From: Aquibacillus rhizosphaerae
GTDB taxonomy: Bacteria > Bacillota > Bacilli > Bacillales > Amphibacillaceae
Length of the DNA: 64,000 bases
Direction: 5' to 3'
Assembly: GCF_030282825.1 (NCBI RefSeq)
Contig: NZ_JASTZU010000018.1
Span: forward strand, 124,001-188,000
Part shown: one piece after another, positions 27,425 through 35,876 of the stretch
How positions within the stretch are numbered: position 1 is the first letter of the stretch
Layout: every line of letters starts with the position of its first letter
Notes under the pieces: model-generated
The model's input: the letters and a program-made list of their open reading frames with translations, nothing else
Told to the model about the DNA's origin: nothing
Database searches by the model: none
Position numbers and translations under genes: made by a program

Positions 27425-27740
27425 CTATTCATCAACATCATCCGCCTCTTTATTTTTTATATCAATCCGATTTAAAATATATTTTGCCCGCAAATCTTGT
27501 TCTGGCGTTGTAATGTATATTTTTTGAGGAATCCTCAAATGGCCACCATCGGTTTTATACGCCCATGGAAACTTCCCTTTCTAAAACATTTTTCGAATTG
27601 TTTCATTATTTACACCTAACCTATGGGCAGCTTCACTTGGTTTATAGAATGCTTTATCTTCTTCCATTGTTGTAAGTGCACTTGATTTTTTAGTTCTAAT
27701 AGCGCTTTTGGCTATCAACTTAGCAATTAGTTTTTTCTTA
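27425..27740 (-). pseudogene. Decayed helix-turn-helix (excisionase/MerR-like) gene
   Basis: On the minus strand one frame encodes MEEDKAFYKPSEAAHRLGVN and NETIRKMF, a stop at 27583-27581, then KGKFPWAYKTDGGHLRIPQK and a charged tail to TAG at 27425. The pattern of an HTH that selects a promoter or att site followed by a wing (GGHLRIP) is typical of excisionase-family or MerR-like DNA-binding domains. The frame also extends upstream (LIAKSAIRTKKSSALTT), so it was part of a longer protein. It is probably debris of the same mobile element as the recombinase fragment. Confidence 0.65.
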
Positions 27741-27866
27741 TAATATTAGGATCATCTTCTGTTATTTCACTCAATTAGTTAATGTAATCAACTAAATACT
27801 CATATGCTCTTTCATGTCCTTCATTTACTTCCTATAAGCTCAATTATGTAGAGTAGATATGAACCC

Positions 27867-28466
27867 TTAGCTGTTGATTGGTCTAACTAGTAATTCCCTA
27901 TCCTTCTCTTCTAACCCTTCTAACCACATTTCTACTAAACTTTCACCATCGATTAAATGTATATCTAAATCTTTCGCATAGCTTCTGGCTGCTGATGTAA
28001 AATCTCTTGTTGTAATGACATATCCACCTACTGCATTTCGCTTCACCATATTGGAATGTATCTTCGCAATTGGATCAAAAGGTAAATTGTTTTTCTCACA
28101 TTTAACCTGTGCCAAATATAAACCAACTTCACGTCTATGCTCAATATCAATACCAAAGTCGCCAGACCCAACAGTAACGAAAGCATCACCCCCGTACTTA
28201 TTTTCTAGTACCTCTGCTACAAATGCTTCAAATTCATGAGGAGTTTGTTTTATAAACATATCAGAATATTTAAATTCATCTGTTTCATCTTTGGGGAAGT
28301 TAAACCTAAAAAATATACCATTAACTAATGTTCTTTTCGTTTGGTCATTTTTATTAATCTGATGCGCTATCTGAATTTCTTGATAATCATTTCTTTGCTT
28401 AACTAACCATAAATGTATTACTCCAACAATTGCTACCACAACAACTCCTATAGTAAGTACATCCAT
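27867..28466 (-). CDS. Membrane-anchored restriction-endonuclease-fold protein (Mrr_cat)
   Basis: A 199-residue protein with one N-terminal membrane helix (about 4-22) and a C-terminal Mrr-type nuclease domain (about 80-190). PHEFEAFVAEVLENKYGG, then GSGDFGIDIE and LAQVKCEK give the PD-(D/E)xK-like D...QxK active site. Mrr-like enzymes often cut modified or foreign DNA. The AAAGGAGATG site ahead of the ATG and intact motifs indicate a live gene. It lies alone next to mobile-element debris just inside the repeat-bracketed island, so a defence or element-stability role is plausible but not proven. Confidence 0.75.
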   Translation of the reverse strand: MDVLTIGVVVVAIVGVIHLWLVKQRNDYQEIQIAHQINKNDQTKRTLVNGIFFRFNFPKDETDEFKYSDMFIKQTPHEFEAFVAEVLENKYGGDAFVTVGSGDFGIDIEHRREVGLYLAQVKCEKNNLPFDPIAKIHSNMVKRNAVGGYVITTRDFTSAARSYAKDLDIHLIDGESLVEMWLEGLEEKDRELLVRPINS

Positions 28467-28903
28467 TTAATCATCTCCTTTTAAATTATAATAATCGACG
28501 AAAATATGAGATTTATTCATTATTACTAATAAGAGTTAATTAGATTAAGTAACAATCCTCTTCATTAATGAGAAGATAACATTAGTTCACAAATGAATTA
28601 CGTAGAAGTTACTAAGCGGCCACTTAAGTAGACCCCCACTTTCAAAACAAAAACCGCTTAGATTCTGAACTAAACGGTAAGTTAGTCATATTTGAACCTT
28701 TGACTTCTTCTATCCCCTAAACCACTTTATTAGTCATTTTTAAAAAAAATAATAAATGCATTATATATTGAGTCCAATTTGTTTGTTTAATTAAGAGAAG
28801 ATTAGAGTAGGTGAATAATAAAATAACATTATTTTTTAAGAAGTCAATTTAAAATAAGGGGGTATCAACTACCCCACCCTAGTATCATACTTATACTTAA
28901 ACG
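28467..28903. other. Intergenic region with possible IS-end remnant
   Basis: No gene seen. Around 28613-28665 the text GCGGCCACTTAAGTAGACCC, followed by CCCACTTTCAAAAC and a complementary CGCTTAG, looks like a relic of an insertion-sequence end, but I cannot name the element. A short hairpin (GGGGTA/TACCCC, 28858-28876) may terminate the cupin gene on the minus strand. Confidence 0.3.
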
Positions 28904-29728
28904 CTACATATTTTTACTTTGCTGAAGAAGTTTGGATTCTCCAGTACGTTCCCACGCTTCAACAGTTTCATATGCTTTTTCAGGAGAGTAGCCTTTACCG
29001 ACAAGAATACCCATTAGAATAAATTCTTGAAGAATATGTGTAGCATTTATTCCTCTTTTAACGTCCTCCAATCCCTCATTTACTAAATATTCAGTGTGCT
29101 GTATCCATTCATCTGGTGTCTTACCAAATACATCTGTATTTCCATTACTATGATGTTCTTCCTCAGCCATTGCTTCTGCTTTGGTAACGTGAACCGTACC
29201 AACAGGGTGGTTTGGTGGAGCATAGATCGAATAAAGTTTGAGTGGAGCAGTACCGGTATTGGTAAGATTATGCCAAGTTCCAGCAGGTATAATGATTGCG
29301 GAATCATCATAGACATTTCTTTCAAAATCTAGATTGTTTTTATTTTTACCCATTCGAACAATTCCCTGACCTTGTTCTATACGTAAGAATTGATCAACAT
29401 TAGGATGCATCTCCAAACCAATATCGTCCCCAACATTGATACTCATTAACGTAACTTGTAAATGCTCTCCTGTCCACAAAGCTGTACGAAATGTATTGTT
29501 TTGCTTCGTTGCTTCATTGATATTTACTACAAATGGATTTGGTCCATACTCTGTTAAAGAAATAGGAGCATTACCCTTAGAAGCTTGGAAACTATTATAT
29601 CTGTTTGCATGCTCTACTCGATTAGGAAATCCCCAGTAGACAGGTTGCCTCCCAGATGGATACATCGGTGCATTCCCATAATAAGGATATTGATTTTGCC
29701 AAGAATACGTACGAGGAACATAGTACAT
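28904..29728 (-). CDS. Cupin-domain protein
   Basis: About 274 residues. A Tyr/Pro/Asn-rich N-terminal region (about 50 residues) is followed by a single cupin barrel: GLEMHPNVDQFLRIEQGQG and IIPAGTWHNLTNTG carry the metal-binding His/Glu/His set. A C-terminal helical part has TPDEWIQHTEYLV and KGYSPEKAYE. The cupin resembles YrkC-type proteins, and yrkC lies beside the sulfur genes in Bacillus subtilis. Frame is open to 29791, but only MYYVPR at 29728 has a ribosome site (AAGGGATTG). It is divergent from the ferritin-like gene. Function unknown; metal-dependent enzyme or spore-associated protein. Confidence 0.75.
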   Translation of the reverse strand: MYYVPRTYSWQNQYPYYGNAPMYPSGRQPVYWGFPNRVEHANRYNSFQASKGNAPISLTEYGPNPFVVNINEATKQNNTFRTALWTGEHLQVTLMSINVGDDIGLEMHPNVDQFLRIEQGQGIVRMGKNKNNLDFERNVYDDSAIIIPAGTWHNLTNTGTAPLKLYSIYAPPNHPVGTVHVTKAEAMAEEEHHSNGNTDVFGKTPDEWIQHTEYLVNEGLEDVKRGINATHILQEFILMGILVGKGYSPEKAYETVEAWERTGESKLLQQSKNM

Positions 29729-29817
29729 TTTTCTCAATCCCTTCACAATTTTCATAGAATTATCGTATGCACCTATATAGGGAATGTACATGGAATTTAC
29801 TTATTAGTAATAATCTT

Positions 29818-29877
29818 TTACTTGTTGTGAAAGTCAGACCAGATGACACCGTGTACACAACCACATCCACAAAGCAT
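29818..29877 (-). CDS. Tiny Cys-rich peptide, very tentative
   Basis: A 19-codon frame encodes MLCGCGCVHGVIWSDFHNK. There is no convincing ribosome site and it is antisense to the leader of the ferritin-like gene. It is listed because a second tiny frame at 49658-49729 shares the CGCG-VHG core. Confidence 0.2.
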   Translation of the reverse strand: MLCGCGCVHGVIWSDFHNK

Positions 29878-29916
29878 AAGATACGTTGAGAGTGAAATAA
29901 GAAGGAGAGAATAATC

Positions 29917-30834
29917 ATGTATTCAAGTCATAAACATTATCAATATGGTACACAAAATAATGCTTATTATCGTATGCCCAATGAATATCAACTAATAAAA
30001 GATATACAGAAAGCAATTAACGCGGAGTTTAGTGCAATTGCTTGTTATGAGAACTTAGCCTACATGGCACCTACAAATGATGTGAAGCAAAGAATAATTG
30101 AAATCCAACAAGATGAAAAACGACATTTCGAAGAGTTCAGTAACATTTATAAACAATTAACAGGACAACAACCTACTTATCAAATTATTGAGGAATGTCC
30201 CGAATACTATAAAGCGGGAATTGAATTTGCCTTTAAAGATGAACAAAAAGCCGTTGATTTTTATTTAGATATAGCCGATCAAACAAAAGATTCTTTCATT
30301 AAAGATAGATTTATACGTGCAGCAGCAGACGAACAAAATCACGCTGTTTGGTTTATGTATTTTGTTTTAAATGTAACAGATAGTTTCAAAGTTAGTCGTC
30401 AAGTTGAGAACTATGAAGCTAAAGGCGCATTAAGTGCTATCACTTTAATATTTTCTCAAATGCTAACTTATGCTCTTCAAGACGAATACTTGGCACAAGC
30501 AAGGTATGATAATATTCTTGAAACATTTGGTGACATTCCAACCTTTACAAGAATAAAACAAGCAGAAATGAGACATATAAGTGCATTATTACCTCTATTT
30601 GAACGGTATCAAGTACCATTACAAGAAGATATATCGCAGAATTTTGTAACCACCCCAGAAAGCATTAAAAAAGCCTTTGGAGCTGGCGTTCAGGGAGAGA
30701 TAGAGAATATATCTATGTACGAAAGATTTCTATCATATGACTTACCTGCTGATGTGAGCGTGGTTTTTCAGCAATTACGTAATGCCTCGCTTAATCATTT
30801 AGCTGCATTTGAAAGAGGACTTGCTAGATGTTAA
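29917..30834 (+). CDS. Ferritin-like protein with duplicated four-helix domains
   Basis: A 305-residue protein with a short Tyr/Asn-rich lead followed by two ferritin-like (DUF2383/rubrerythrin-type) units, about 25-165 and 180-305. Metal-ligand patterns are INAEFSAIACYE with QDEKRHFEEF, and FKDEQKAVDFY with ADEQNHAVWF; the second unit has DEYLAQARYD with EMRHISALLP but weaker second helices. Such proteins bind di-iron or manganese and act in oxidative protection or as spore-coat-associated proteins. AGAAGGAGAG precedes the ATG. It is divergent from the cupin gene, with similar N-terminal composition. Confidence 0.75.
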   Translation: MYSSHKHYQYGTQNNAYYRMPNEYQLIKDIQKAINAEFSAIACYENLAYMAPTNDVKQRIIEIQQDEKRHFEEFSNIYKQLTGQQPTYQIIEECPEYYKAGIEFAFKDEQKAVDFYLDIADQTKDSFIKDRFIRAAADEQNHAVWFMYFVLNVTDSFKVSRQVENYEAKGALSAITLIFSQMLTYALQDEYLAQARYDNILETFGDIPTFTRIKQAEMRHISALLPLFERYQVPLQEDISQNFVTTPESIKKAFGAGVQGEIENISMYERFLSYDLPADVSVVFQQLRNASLNHLAAFERGLARC

Positions 30835-31017
30835 TCCTATTTTCAGCATTGATAATTTTAAATAATATAATTATGTTAAATTTATCTACTAGTCCAAGTA
30901 AATAAATATTCATTATTTATAAAATAGATGCTCACAATCATTTTCCTATTTTCATTAAACTTTCATATTAGTATTTTATAAATAATGTATAAAGTTTTAT
31001 GAATAAGGGGTGGATAT

Positions 31018-31380
31018 ATGAAGTTCAATGTGAACGAACATGGTTATTTTACCAATCTAGAATCTGGTGAAATAAAAGTTTCAAGTCAAGAGGAATACGG
31101 ATTTCGACCATATCAACTATTCGTTTCTTCAGTTGCGATATGTAGCGGTGGATGGTTAAGAAAAACCTTACAGAAAATGCGCATTCCTTTTGAGGACATC
31201 ACTATCTCAACTACGATAGAGAGAAATCCTGAAGCCGCCAATCGGATTGAAGCAATTCACTTATTATTCACTATTAAAGGAGAAAATCCTTCACCGAAAA
31301 AAATACAAAGAGCATTAGCAATAACTCCAAAAAAATGTGCCATGATTCAAAGTATCAAGGATAGTATTAAAATTACATAA
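31018..31380 (+). CDS. OsmC/Ohr-family protein
   Basis: A 120-residue OsmC-fold protein. The two conserved redox cysteines are C42 in VAICSGG and C107 in KKCAMIQS. OsmC and Ohr enzymes reduce organic hydroperoxides and, for the small OsmC group, often act with low-molecular-weight thiols. The N-terminus (FNVNEHGYFTNL) is of the short YhfA-like kind. GGGGTGG precedes the ATG. A stem-loop shared with the convergent histidine-kinase gene follows. Its position in a sulfur and thiol-stress region fits a thiol peroxidase role. Confidence 0.8.
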   Translation: MKFNVNEHGYFTNLESGEIKVSSQEEYGFRPYQLFVSSVAICSGGWLRKTLQKMRIPFEDITISTTIERNPEAANRIEAIHLLFTIKGENPSPKKIQRALAITPKKCAMIQSIKDSIKIT

Positions 31381-31412
31381 TCTTTCAAACTAAAATAAAG
31401 TAAAAACAAGCA

Positions 31413-31454
31413 AAGAATAGCTACCAACTTCTCCTTCTTGATAGCTATTCTTCT
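31413..31454. terminator. Bidirectional terminator between OsmC and histidine kinase genes
   Basis: AAGAATAGCTA and TAGCTATTCTT arms; the kinase stop codon lies inside the right arm. The same stem recurs at 44794-44838. Confidence 0.75.
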
Positions 31455-32527
31455 TTAATAGGAATTGTAAACCAAAATGTATGGTTGTTGCCATTGGAAA
31501 TCAAACCTGCCTTTCCGTTATGTCTTTCAACAATTTCCTTTGAAATGGCTAATCCAAGACCACTTCCTCCTTGCTTACGACTTCTAGAGTTATCTATACG
31601 ATAAAACCTATCAAATATTTTCTCCTGTTCTGACTGCGGTATATGTTGGCCCTCACCAGTAATAGATACTTTATATACATGATTAAGACACTCTCCCTTA
31701 ATAGTAACTGGATTCTTTCCTTTGTAGTATCGTATTGCGTTACCCATTAGGTTACTAATCACTTGATAAATCCCAAAGGTGTTGATTTCAACATATCTGC
31801 TATCTGCTTGAATGACACAACGAATATCTTGTTTATTTAATAACCAACGAAACATCTCTACTGATTGTTCCACTACAATTGCTATATTTGTGAACTCTTT
31901 TTCAGCTAAAGTTTTTCCTGATTCAACATCCCATTCCTTTAATTGATCCATTTGTTCAACCAAATTTGTCAATCGTTTCGATTCATTTAAAAGGGATTCA
32001 TACAGTTTTGGCTCACCTTCTATTACACCGTTTTTCATAGCATTTAGATAACCATTTAAGTTGGATAGTGGCGTGCGAAATTCATGAGAGAGATCAGATA
32101 CAATCATCCGGCGTTGCTGATCGTTCATTTTTATCTGTTCAACTAATTGATTAAAGTGGTCAATTAATTGCCCCATTTCATCTGATGCATGAACGTGAAT
32201 GGCTTCAGGATAGAAACCTTCCTTAATTCTCTGAGTAGATTTAATTAATTTTTGTAATGGTCTGATTAGTTTAGTAGTTAAATAAAAATGAAGCGTGCTC
32301 CCCACTACAACTGCAAAAAGACTAAATAACAATAAATACTCAAATAATGCCGATTTAAATTGATCTTGTCTTCCTACGTCCATTACCATACCTTCAACCA
32401 AAAAACAGGCAGTGTTATAGATTGCCCAACTAGTCACTAATATGAACGTAGTAACCACTAATGCATTTAATAACGTCAGCCTAAATATAAATTTTTTAGG
32501 CAACCACCCTCTTATTTTATTGAACAA
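31445..32527 (-). CDS. Sensor histidine kinase
   Basis: A 360-residue membrane kinase with two helices (about 13-35 and 63-83) enclosing a very short extracytoplasmic loop, a HAMP linker (LIRPLQKLIKSTQRI), a HisKA domain with the phospho-His in VSDLSHEFRTPLSN near 148, and an HATPase domain with N-box NLMGNAIRYY, DRFYRIDNSR and GSGLGLAISKEI. The small sensor loop suggests sensing in or near the membrane. It overlaps the response regulator gene by 11 bases and ends a five-gene minus-strand operon with thiol-redox genes, so it may sense thiol or membrane redox state. Confidence 0.88.
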   Translation of the reverse strand: MFNKIRGWLPKKFIFRLTLLNALVVTTFILVTSWAIYNTACFLVEGMVMDVGRQDQFKSALFEYLLLFSLFAVVVGSTLHFYLTTKLIRPLQKLIKSTQRIKEGFYPEAIHVHASDEMGQLIDHFNQLVEQIKMNDQQRRMIVSDLSHEFRTPLSNLNGYLNAMKNGVIEGEPKLYESLLNESKRLTNLVEQMDQLKEWDVESGKTLAEKEFTNIAIVVEQSVEMFRWLLNKQDIRCVIQADSRYVEINTFGIYQVISNLMGNAIRYYKGKNPVTIKGECLNHVYKVSITGEGQHIPQSEQEKIFDRFYRIDNSRSRKQGGSGLGLAISKEIVERHNGKAGLISNGNNHTFWFTIPIKEE

Positions 32528-33197
32528 ATTTATACCCCATTCCTCTTACAGTCTGAATCCGTTCAGGAGATGCTGGGGTATCTTCTATCTTCTCTCTTAA
32601 CTTTTTAATATGAGCATCTATTGTCCGATCTAAGATAGTTCGATCAGCGTTAGGATATAGTTGGTTTATTAATTGCTCTCTAGATAAAACGATATTGGGA
32701 TTTTCCATCAGATAATATAGGAGGTTAAATTCATGCTTCGTTAAATCGACTCGTTTATCATAAAGCATAACTTCTCCTTTTCTTGGTTTAATACACAATC
32801 CATTAGAAGTAACCTTTTGACAGAATAGCCCCGTTCGCCTCAGAACAGCTTCCACATGAGCAAGCAATTCCTCTGGTTCAAATGGCTTTGTTAAATAACC
32901 GTCAGCCCCTAATTTTAATCCATTTATTTTATCTGCTGTTCGAGCCTTTGCTGACAGCATAATAACTGAAACCTCGTTTTGTCCTTGTTCCCTTACCCAC
33001 TTACAAAAATCCTCTCCACTAAATTTAGGGAGCATTAAGTCGAGGATGATTAAACATGGATGGTATGTTAAAAATGCCTCTTTAGCTATTTCGCCATCCC
33101 CGGCTTCTTTTACATCATAACCTTCCTTATTTAAGTAAATGGAAATCAGCTCACGTATCATTTTGTCATCTTCAACTACTAGAATGGTTTGTTTCAT
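32517..33197 (-). CDS. OmpR-family response regulator
   Basis: A 226-residue regulator: receiver domain 1-120 with phospho-acceptor in CLIILDLMLPK, and Lys in YLTKPFEPEELL; then a winged-helix Trans_reg_C domain (about 130-225) with DLTKHEFNLLYYLMENPN and VRGMGYKF. It overlaps the kinase gene by 11 bases and lies 14 bases after the thioredoxin-like gene, so sensor, regulator and redox proteins are co-transcribed. The target genes are unknown. Confidence 0.9.
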   Translation of the reverse strand: MKQTILVVEDDKMIRELISIYLNKEGYDVKEAGDGEIAKEAFLTYHPCLIILDLMLPKFSGEDFCKWVREQGQNEVSVIMLSAKARTADKINGLKLGADGYLTKPFEPEELLAHVEAVLRRTGLFCQKVTSNGLCIKPRKGEVMLYDKRVDLTKHEFNLLYYLMENPNIVLSREQLINQLYPNADRTILDRTIDAHIKKLREKIEDTPASPERIQTVRGMGYKFVQ

Positions 33198-33211
33198 TAA
33201 ATCACCTGTTT

Positions 33212-33802
33212 TTATTTCATATTTTCAAATTCTGATACCATCATTTCATAATTTAAAGCACCAAAGACTTGATATCGAATAATGCCATTTGAATCAATCA
33301 TATAAGAAGTTGGAATTGGTCGTATTTGATAGGTTGTTGCAACTTCAATTTTTTTATCTAATAAAATAGGAAATGTTAATCCAAACTCTTCTACAAAATC
33401 ATGTACATCCTGCATAGAGGCCTCTGTTTCAGTTAAGTTTACAGCTAAAATCGTAACGTCCTTCTCTTGGTAAAACTTTTCCATGTCAGGCATTTCTGCA
33501 CGACACGGCGGACACCAAGTAGCCCAGAAATTAAGCATGACCCGCCTGCCTCTAAAGTCCGATAGTTTTACAGTTTCACCATTTAAAGTCTGTAATTTAA
33601 AGTCTGGTGCGAGATTACCTACCTCTAATCCTACTGTAGCACCTGTAGATTCAACTTCGTTCGTTGAATTGCTTTGATTACCTTCTGTGCTTAACTCCTC
33701 TTTATTTGAAGTTGTAGTATTGTTATCTTCACTCTTGACCAAATCATAAACAGCGTAGCCAAACATCGCTAATAGTACAACAGAAATGATTATTTTCTTC
33801 AA
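33212..33802 (-). CDS. ResA/TlpA-like membrane thiol-disulfide oxidoreductase
   Basis: A 196-residue protein with an N-terminal membrane anchor (about 4-22), an acidic Ser/Thr/Asn linker and a TlpA-like thioredoxin domain on the outer face. The active site is [12 protein letters not shown] near 94-105, and cis-Pro lies in PIPTSYMID. It reduces or exchanges disulfides outside the membrane with electrons from CcdA, encoded 15 bases upstream on the same strand. ResA relatives serve cytochrome c maturation or sporulation, but no cytochrome genes are here. Confidence 0.88.
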   Translation of the reverse strand: MKKIIISVVLLAMFGYAVYDLVKSEDNNTTTSNKEELSTEGNQSNSTNEVESTGATVGLEVGNLAPDFKLQTLNGETVKLSDFRGRRVMLNFWATWCPPCRAEMPDMEKFYQEKDVTILAVNLTETEASMQDVHDFVEEFGLTFPILLDKKIEVATTYQIRPIPTSYMIDSNGIIRYQVFGALNYEMMVSEFENMK

Positions 33803-33817
33803 TGAATATGCCCCCTA

Positions 33818-34561
33818 TCACCCTAAGTTAGCTAACCAGCTATCTTGTACCAGCTTTAATAAGAAATTAGATATTTTTGCCATCTGACCTGTAAAAAGAA
33901 GTACTCCCATGGTAATCATAATAGCTCCACCGAATTTCATAATTTTTTGGCTATAACGAACTAGCCATCTTGTAGATCCAATGAAGAAGGTCAATAAAAG
34001 AAATGGTATAGCAAAACCGATAACATACATGATGGTATAAATAGCCCCTTGTGTAGGATTATTCCCAGCTACAACAAGAATTGAGGCGAATATTGGTCCA
34101 ATACAAGGAGTCCATCCAGCTGCAAAGCCCATTCCAACAAATATAGTTCCGAAATAACCTACAGGTTTTTTGTTAAAATGAAACCGTTTCTCTTTCATTA
34201 ACCCTTTCCACTGGATCCAACCTGCGACAAACAAACCCATTAGGATAACAAAAATACCAGCGATTCGTTGCAAAAAGATACCAGATTGTCCTGATAATAA
34301 GTCTTGAACCCACTGACCTAAAATAGATACCCCTATTCCTAAACCAATAAATATCATGGAAACACCGGTTAGAAACAGGATTGCGTGTAGCAACAACTTG
34401 CTACGAACCTTTAATTCTTGTGAACCCTGAATTTCCTTTACAGTCATTCCTGTAATATAGGATAAATAAGCCGGAAATATAGGAAGTGTACACGGTGATA
34501 AAAAAGAAAGAACTCCTGCACCTAATGCCAGCCATATCGTAATATCACTAGCTGCACTCAT
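33818..34561 (-). CDS. ccdA: CcdA-type thiol-electron transporter
   Basis: A 247-residue polytopic membrane protein with about six helices. The conserved CcdA features are LSPCTLPIFPAYLSYITG in the first helix and GWTPCIGPIFAS in the fourth, supplying the two redox cysteines. It passes electrons from cytoplasmic thioredoxin to outer thiol proteins such as the ResA-like product of the next gene. Its start overlaps the end of the upstream membrane protein gene by 4 bases. Confidence 0.92.
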   Translation of the reverse strand: MSAASDITIWLALGAGVLSFLSPCTLPIFPAYLSYITGMTVKEIQGSQELKVRSKLLLHAILFLTGVSMIFIGLGIGVSILGQWVQDLLSGQSGIFLQRIAGIFVILMGLFVAGWIQWKGLMKEKRFHFNKKPVGYFGTIFVGMGFAAGWTPCIGPIFASILVVAGNNPTQGAIYTIMYVIGFAIPFLLLTFFIGSTRWLVRYSQKIMKFGGAIMITMGVLLFTGQMAKISNFLLKLVQDSWLANLG

Positions 34562-35217
34562 TGTTTCACCTTCTTTCCATAAATAGTTATGATCACACTA
34601 ACAATAAGAACAACCGCATAAAACCAGTGACTTAGGTTGAACTGAAAAACGGTTGTACGAGAAAATAAAGCCAATAGCCATTGACCAATACTCCAAGATA
34701 ATAGGCCAGTGAACACTAGATTTTCTTTTGATAACTTGTCTTGTTGTAAGACAAATAGGATAAGTAATAGAACATGTAGACCTAAGTACTGCCAACTAAA
34801 TGCTGCTGCTCCAAAAATCATTTGGACAAATCCATACACAAAGGAAGCTGTAAAAAATACAATAAGCCAAGCAAACAAAACATCAATCACTTGGTGATAT
34901 TCCTTTGCCAACTTGAATTTGCCATACACAATGGATAAAGCTACAGCAACATAAAAAGCTTTCGAGTCACTTGGATATGCAAGTATCGGTAAGGGATCAT
35001 TAATAAAGATAGAAAGGTTTGTTATAATCTTTCCAATCCATAAAGATATTACAAATACAATGAACAGGTTCACCAATCCATCTATCCATTTTTTTGTTTC
35101 GAGGTTTGAATAAGGGCTTACAAAACGAAAAAAGACAATCCCTAGTAAAAAACTACCAATAAGTACGACTAATTCACTTTTAATAACTAGAGGTCCAATT
35201 AACCAAGCTGACGGCAT
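34558..35217 (-). CDS. Polytopic membrane protein of the redox operon
   Basis: A 219-residue integral membrane protein with about six or seven helices and no soluble domain. The start, WLIGPLVIKSELVVLIGSF, vaguely recalls the first helix of prolipoprotein diacylglyceryl transferase, but the transferase signature is absent. It is the first gene of the operon with ccdA, the ResA-like gene and the two-component system, and overlaps ccdA by 4 bases. GGAGGTAAGGAGC precedes the ATG. A partner of CcdA in electron transfer is possible; function not assigned. Confidence 0.7.
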   Translation of the reverse strand: MPSAWLIGPLVIKSELVVLIGSFLLGIVFFRFVSPYSNLETKKWIDGLVNLFIVFVISLWIGKIITNLSIFINDPLPILAYPSDSKAFYVAVALSIVYGKFKLAKEYHQVIDVLFAWLIVFFTASFVYGFVQMIFGAAAFSWQYLGLHVLLLILFVLQQDKLSKENLVFTGLLSWSIGQWLLALFSRTTVFQFNLSHWFYAVVLIVSVIITIYGKKVKQ

Positions 35218-35283
35218 GCTCCTTACCTCCTTCTCTTACAGAATAAACGAGAAATGTTAAAGTTTTATGAAAGAAAATAAAAA

Positions 35284-35318
35284 AGGTAAAGGTAATAAAT
35301 TACCTTTACCTGTTCAAG
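35284..35318 (-). terminator. Terminator of sulfur operon A
   Basis: AGGTAAAGGTAAT and its perfect complement with a 2-base loop; on the minus strand it is followed by T's. It ends the transcript that includes the DUF302 gene. Confidence 0.8.
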
Positions 35319-35335
35319 TCCTTTATTTAGGACTA

Positions 35336-35719
35336 TTAGATACTTTGATCAATACATGCAATTAATCTATTTTCAATATCTGCAGCAAATTCCTTAATCG
35401 TTTCATCCTTTACCATTTCAATTAAAGCAGTTGGTCTAGGTAAACCGATTTTCACTTTGCCACCATCTTCATAAACAACTATTTTACATGGTAAAAAGTA
35501 ACCAACCATTTGATTTTGAGTTAGCACTCGTTGTGCTTCTTTTGGGTTACATACTTCTAGCACTAAATAAGGTTGATTGAAGTCTAAACCCTTTTCTTGT
35601 AGCTTAGACTTAATATCAAATTGCCAAAGTATCCCAAATTGCTCCTGCTTTAAGCTTTCCTCTAATGACTGTACTGCTTCTTCCATCGATTTGTTTGTTT
35701 CAACCGTATAATCAAACAT
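35336..35719 (-). CDS. DUF302-family protein
   Basis: A 127-residue DUF302 protein. Typical parts are the opening YTVETNKSMEEAVQSLEESL, the middle LVLEVCNPKEAQRVL and the strand FLPCKIVVYEDGG. DUF302 proteins are small soluble alpha/beta proteins found beside thiosulfate, sulfide and thiol-stress genes. AAAAGGAGGAG precedes the ATG. It is the last likely gene of the minus-strand sulfur operon A, although a 157-base gap separates it from the methyltransferase. Confidence 0.85.
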   Translation of the reverse strand: MFDYTVETNKSMEEAVQSLEESLKQEQFGILWQFDIKSKLQEKGLDFNQPYLVLEVCNPKEAQRVLTQNQMVGYFLPCKIVVYEDGGKVKIGLPRPTALIEMVKDETIKEFAADIENRLIACIDQSI

Positions 35720-35749
35720 AATATAATGACTCCTCCTTTTAAAGTTACC

Positions 35750-35837
35750 CTATACTAATTTGGATAAGGCTGAATAGATGACAAATACTGCTCCTGCCAG
35801 GAACATAATTTTTTGAGACGGTCATAACATTCCCCAT
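35750..35837 (-). pseudogene. Possible frameshifted small membrane peptide
   Basis: After GAGGAAATT an ATG frame (MGNVMTVSK) runs into a six-A run. Skipping one A would continue as IMFLAGAVFVIYSALSKLV and stop. It may be a small membrane protein with a homopolymer frameshift, or chance. It lies in the gap between the methyltransferase and DUF302 genes. Confidence 0.3.
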
Positions 35838-35876
35838 AATTTCCTCACTATATTCTCACCACAATTCCTAATTCCT

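Noticed and set aside
28613-28665. Insertion-sequence terminal repeat
   Set aside because: The segment resembles an IS end but no transposase gene or matching second end was found, so it is noted only as a possible relic.
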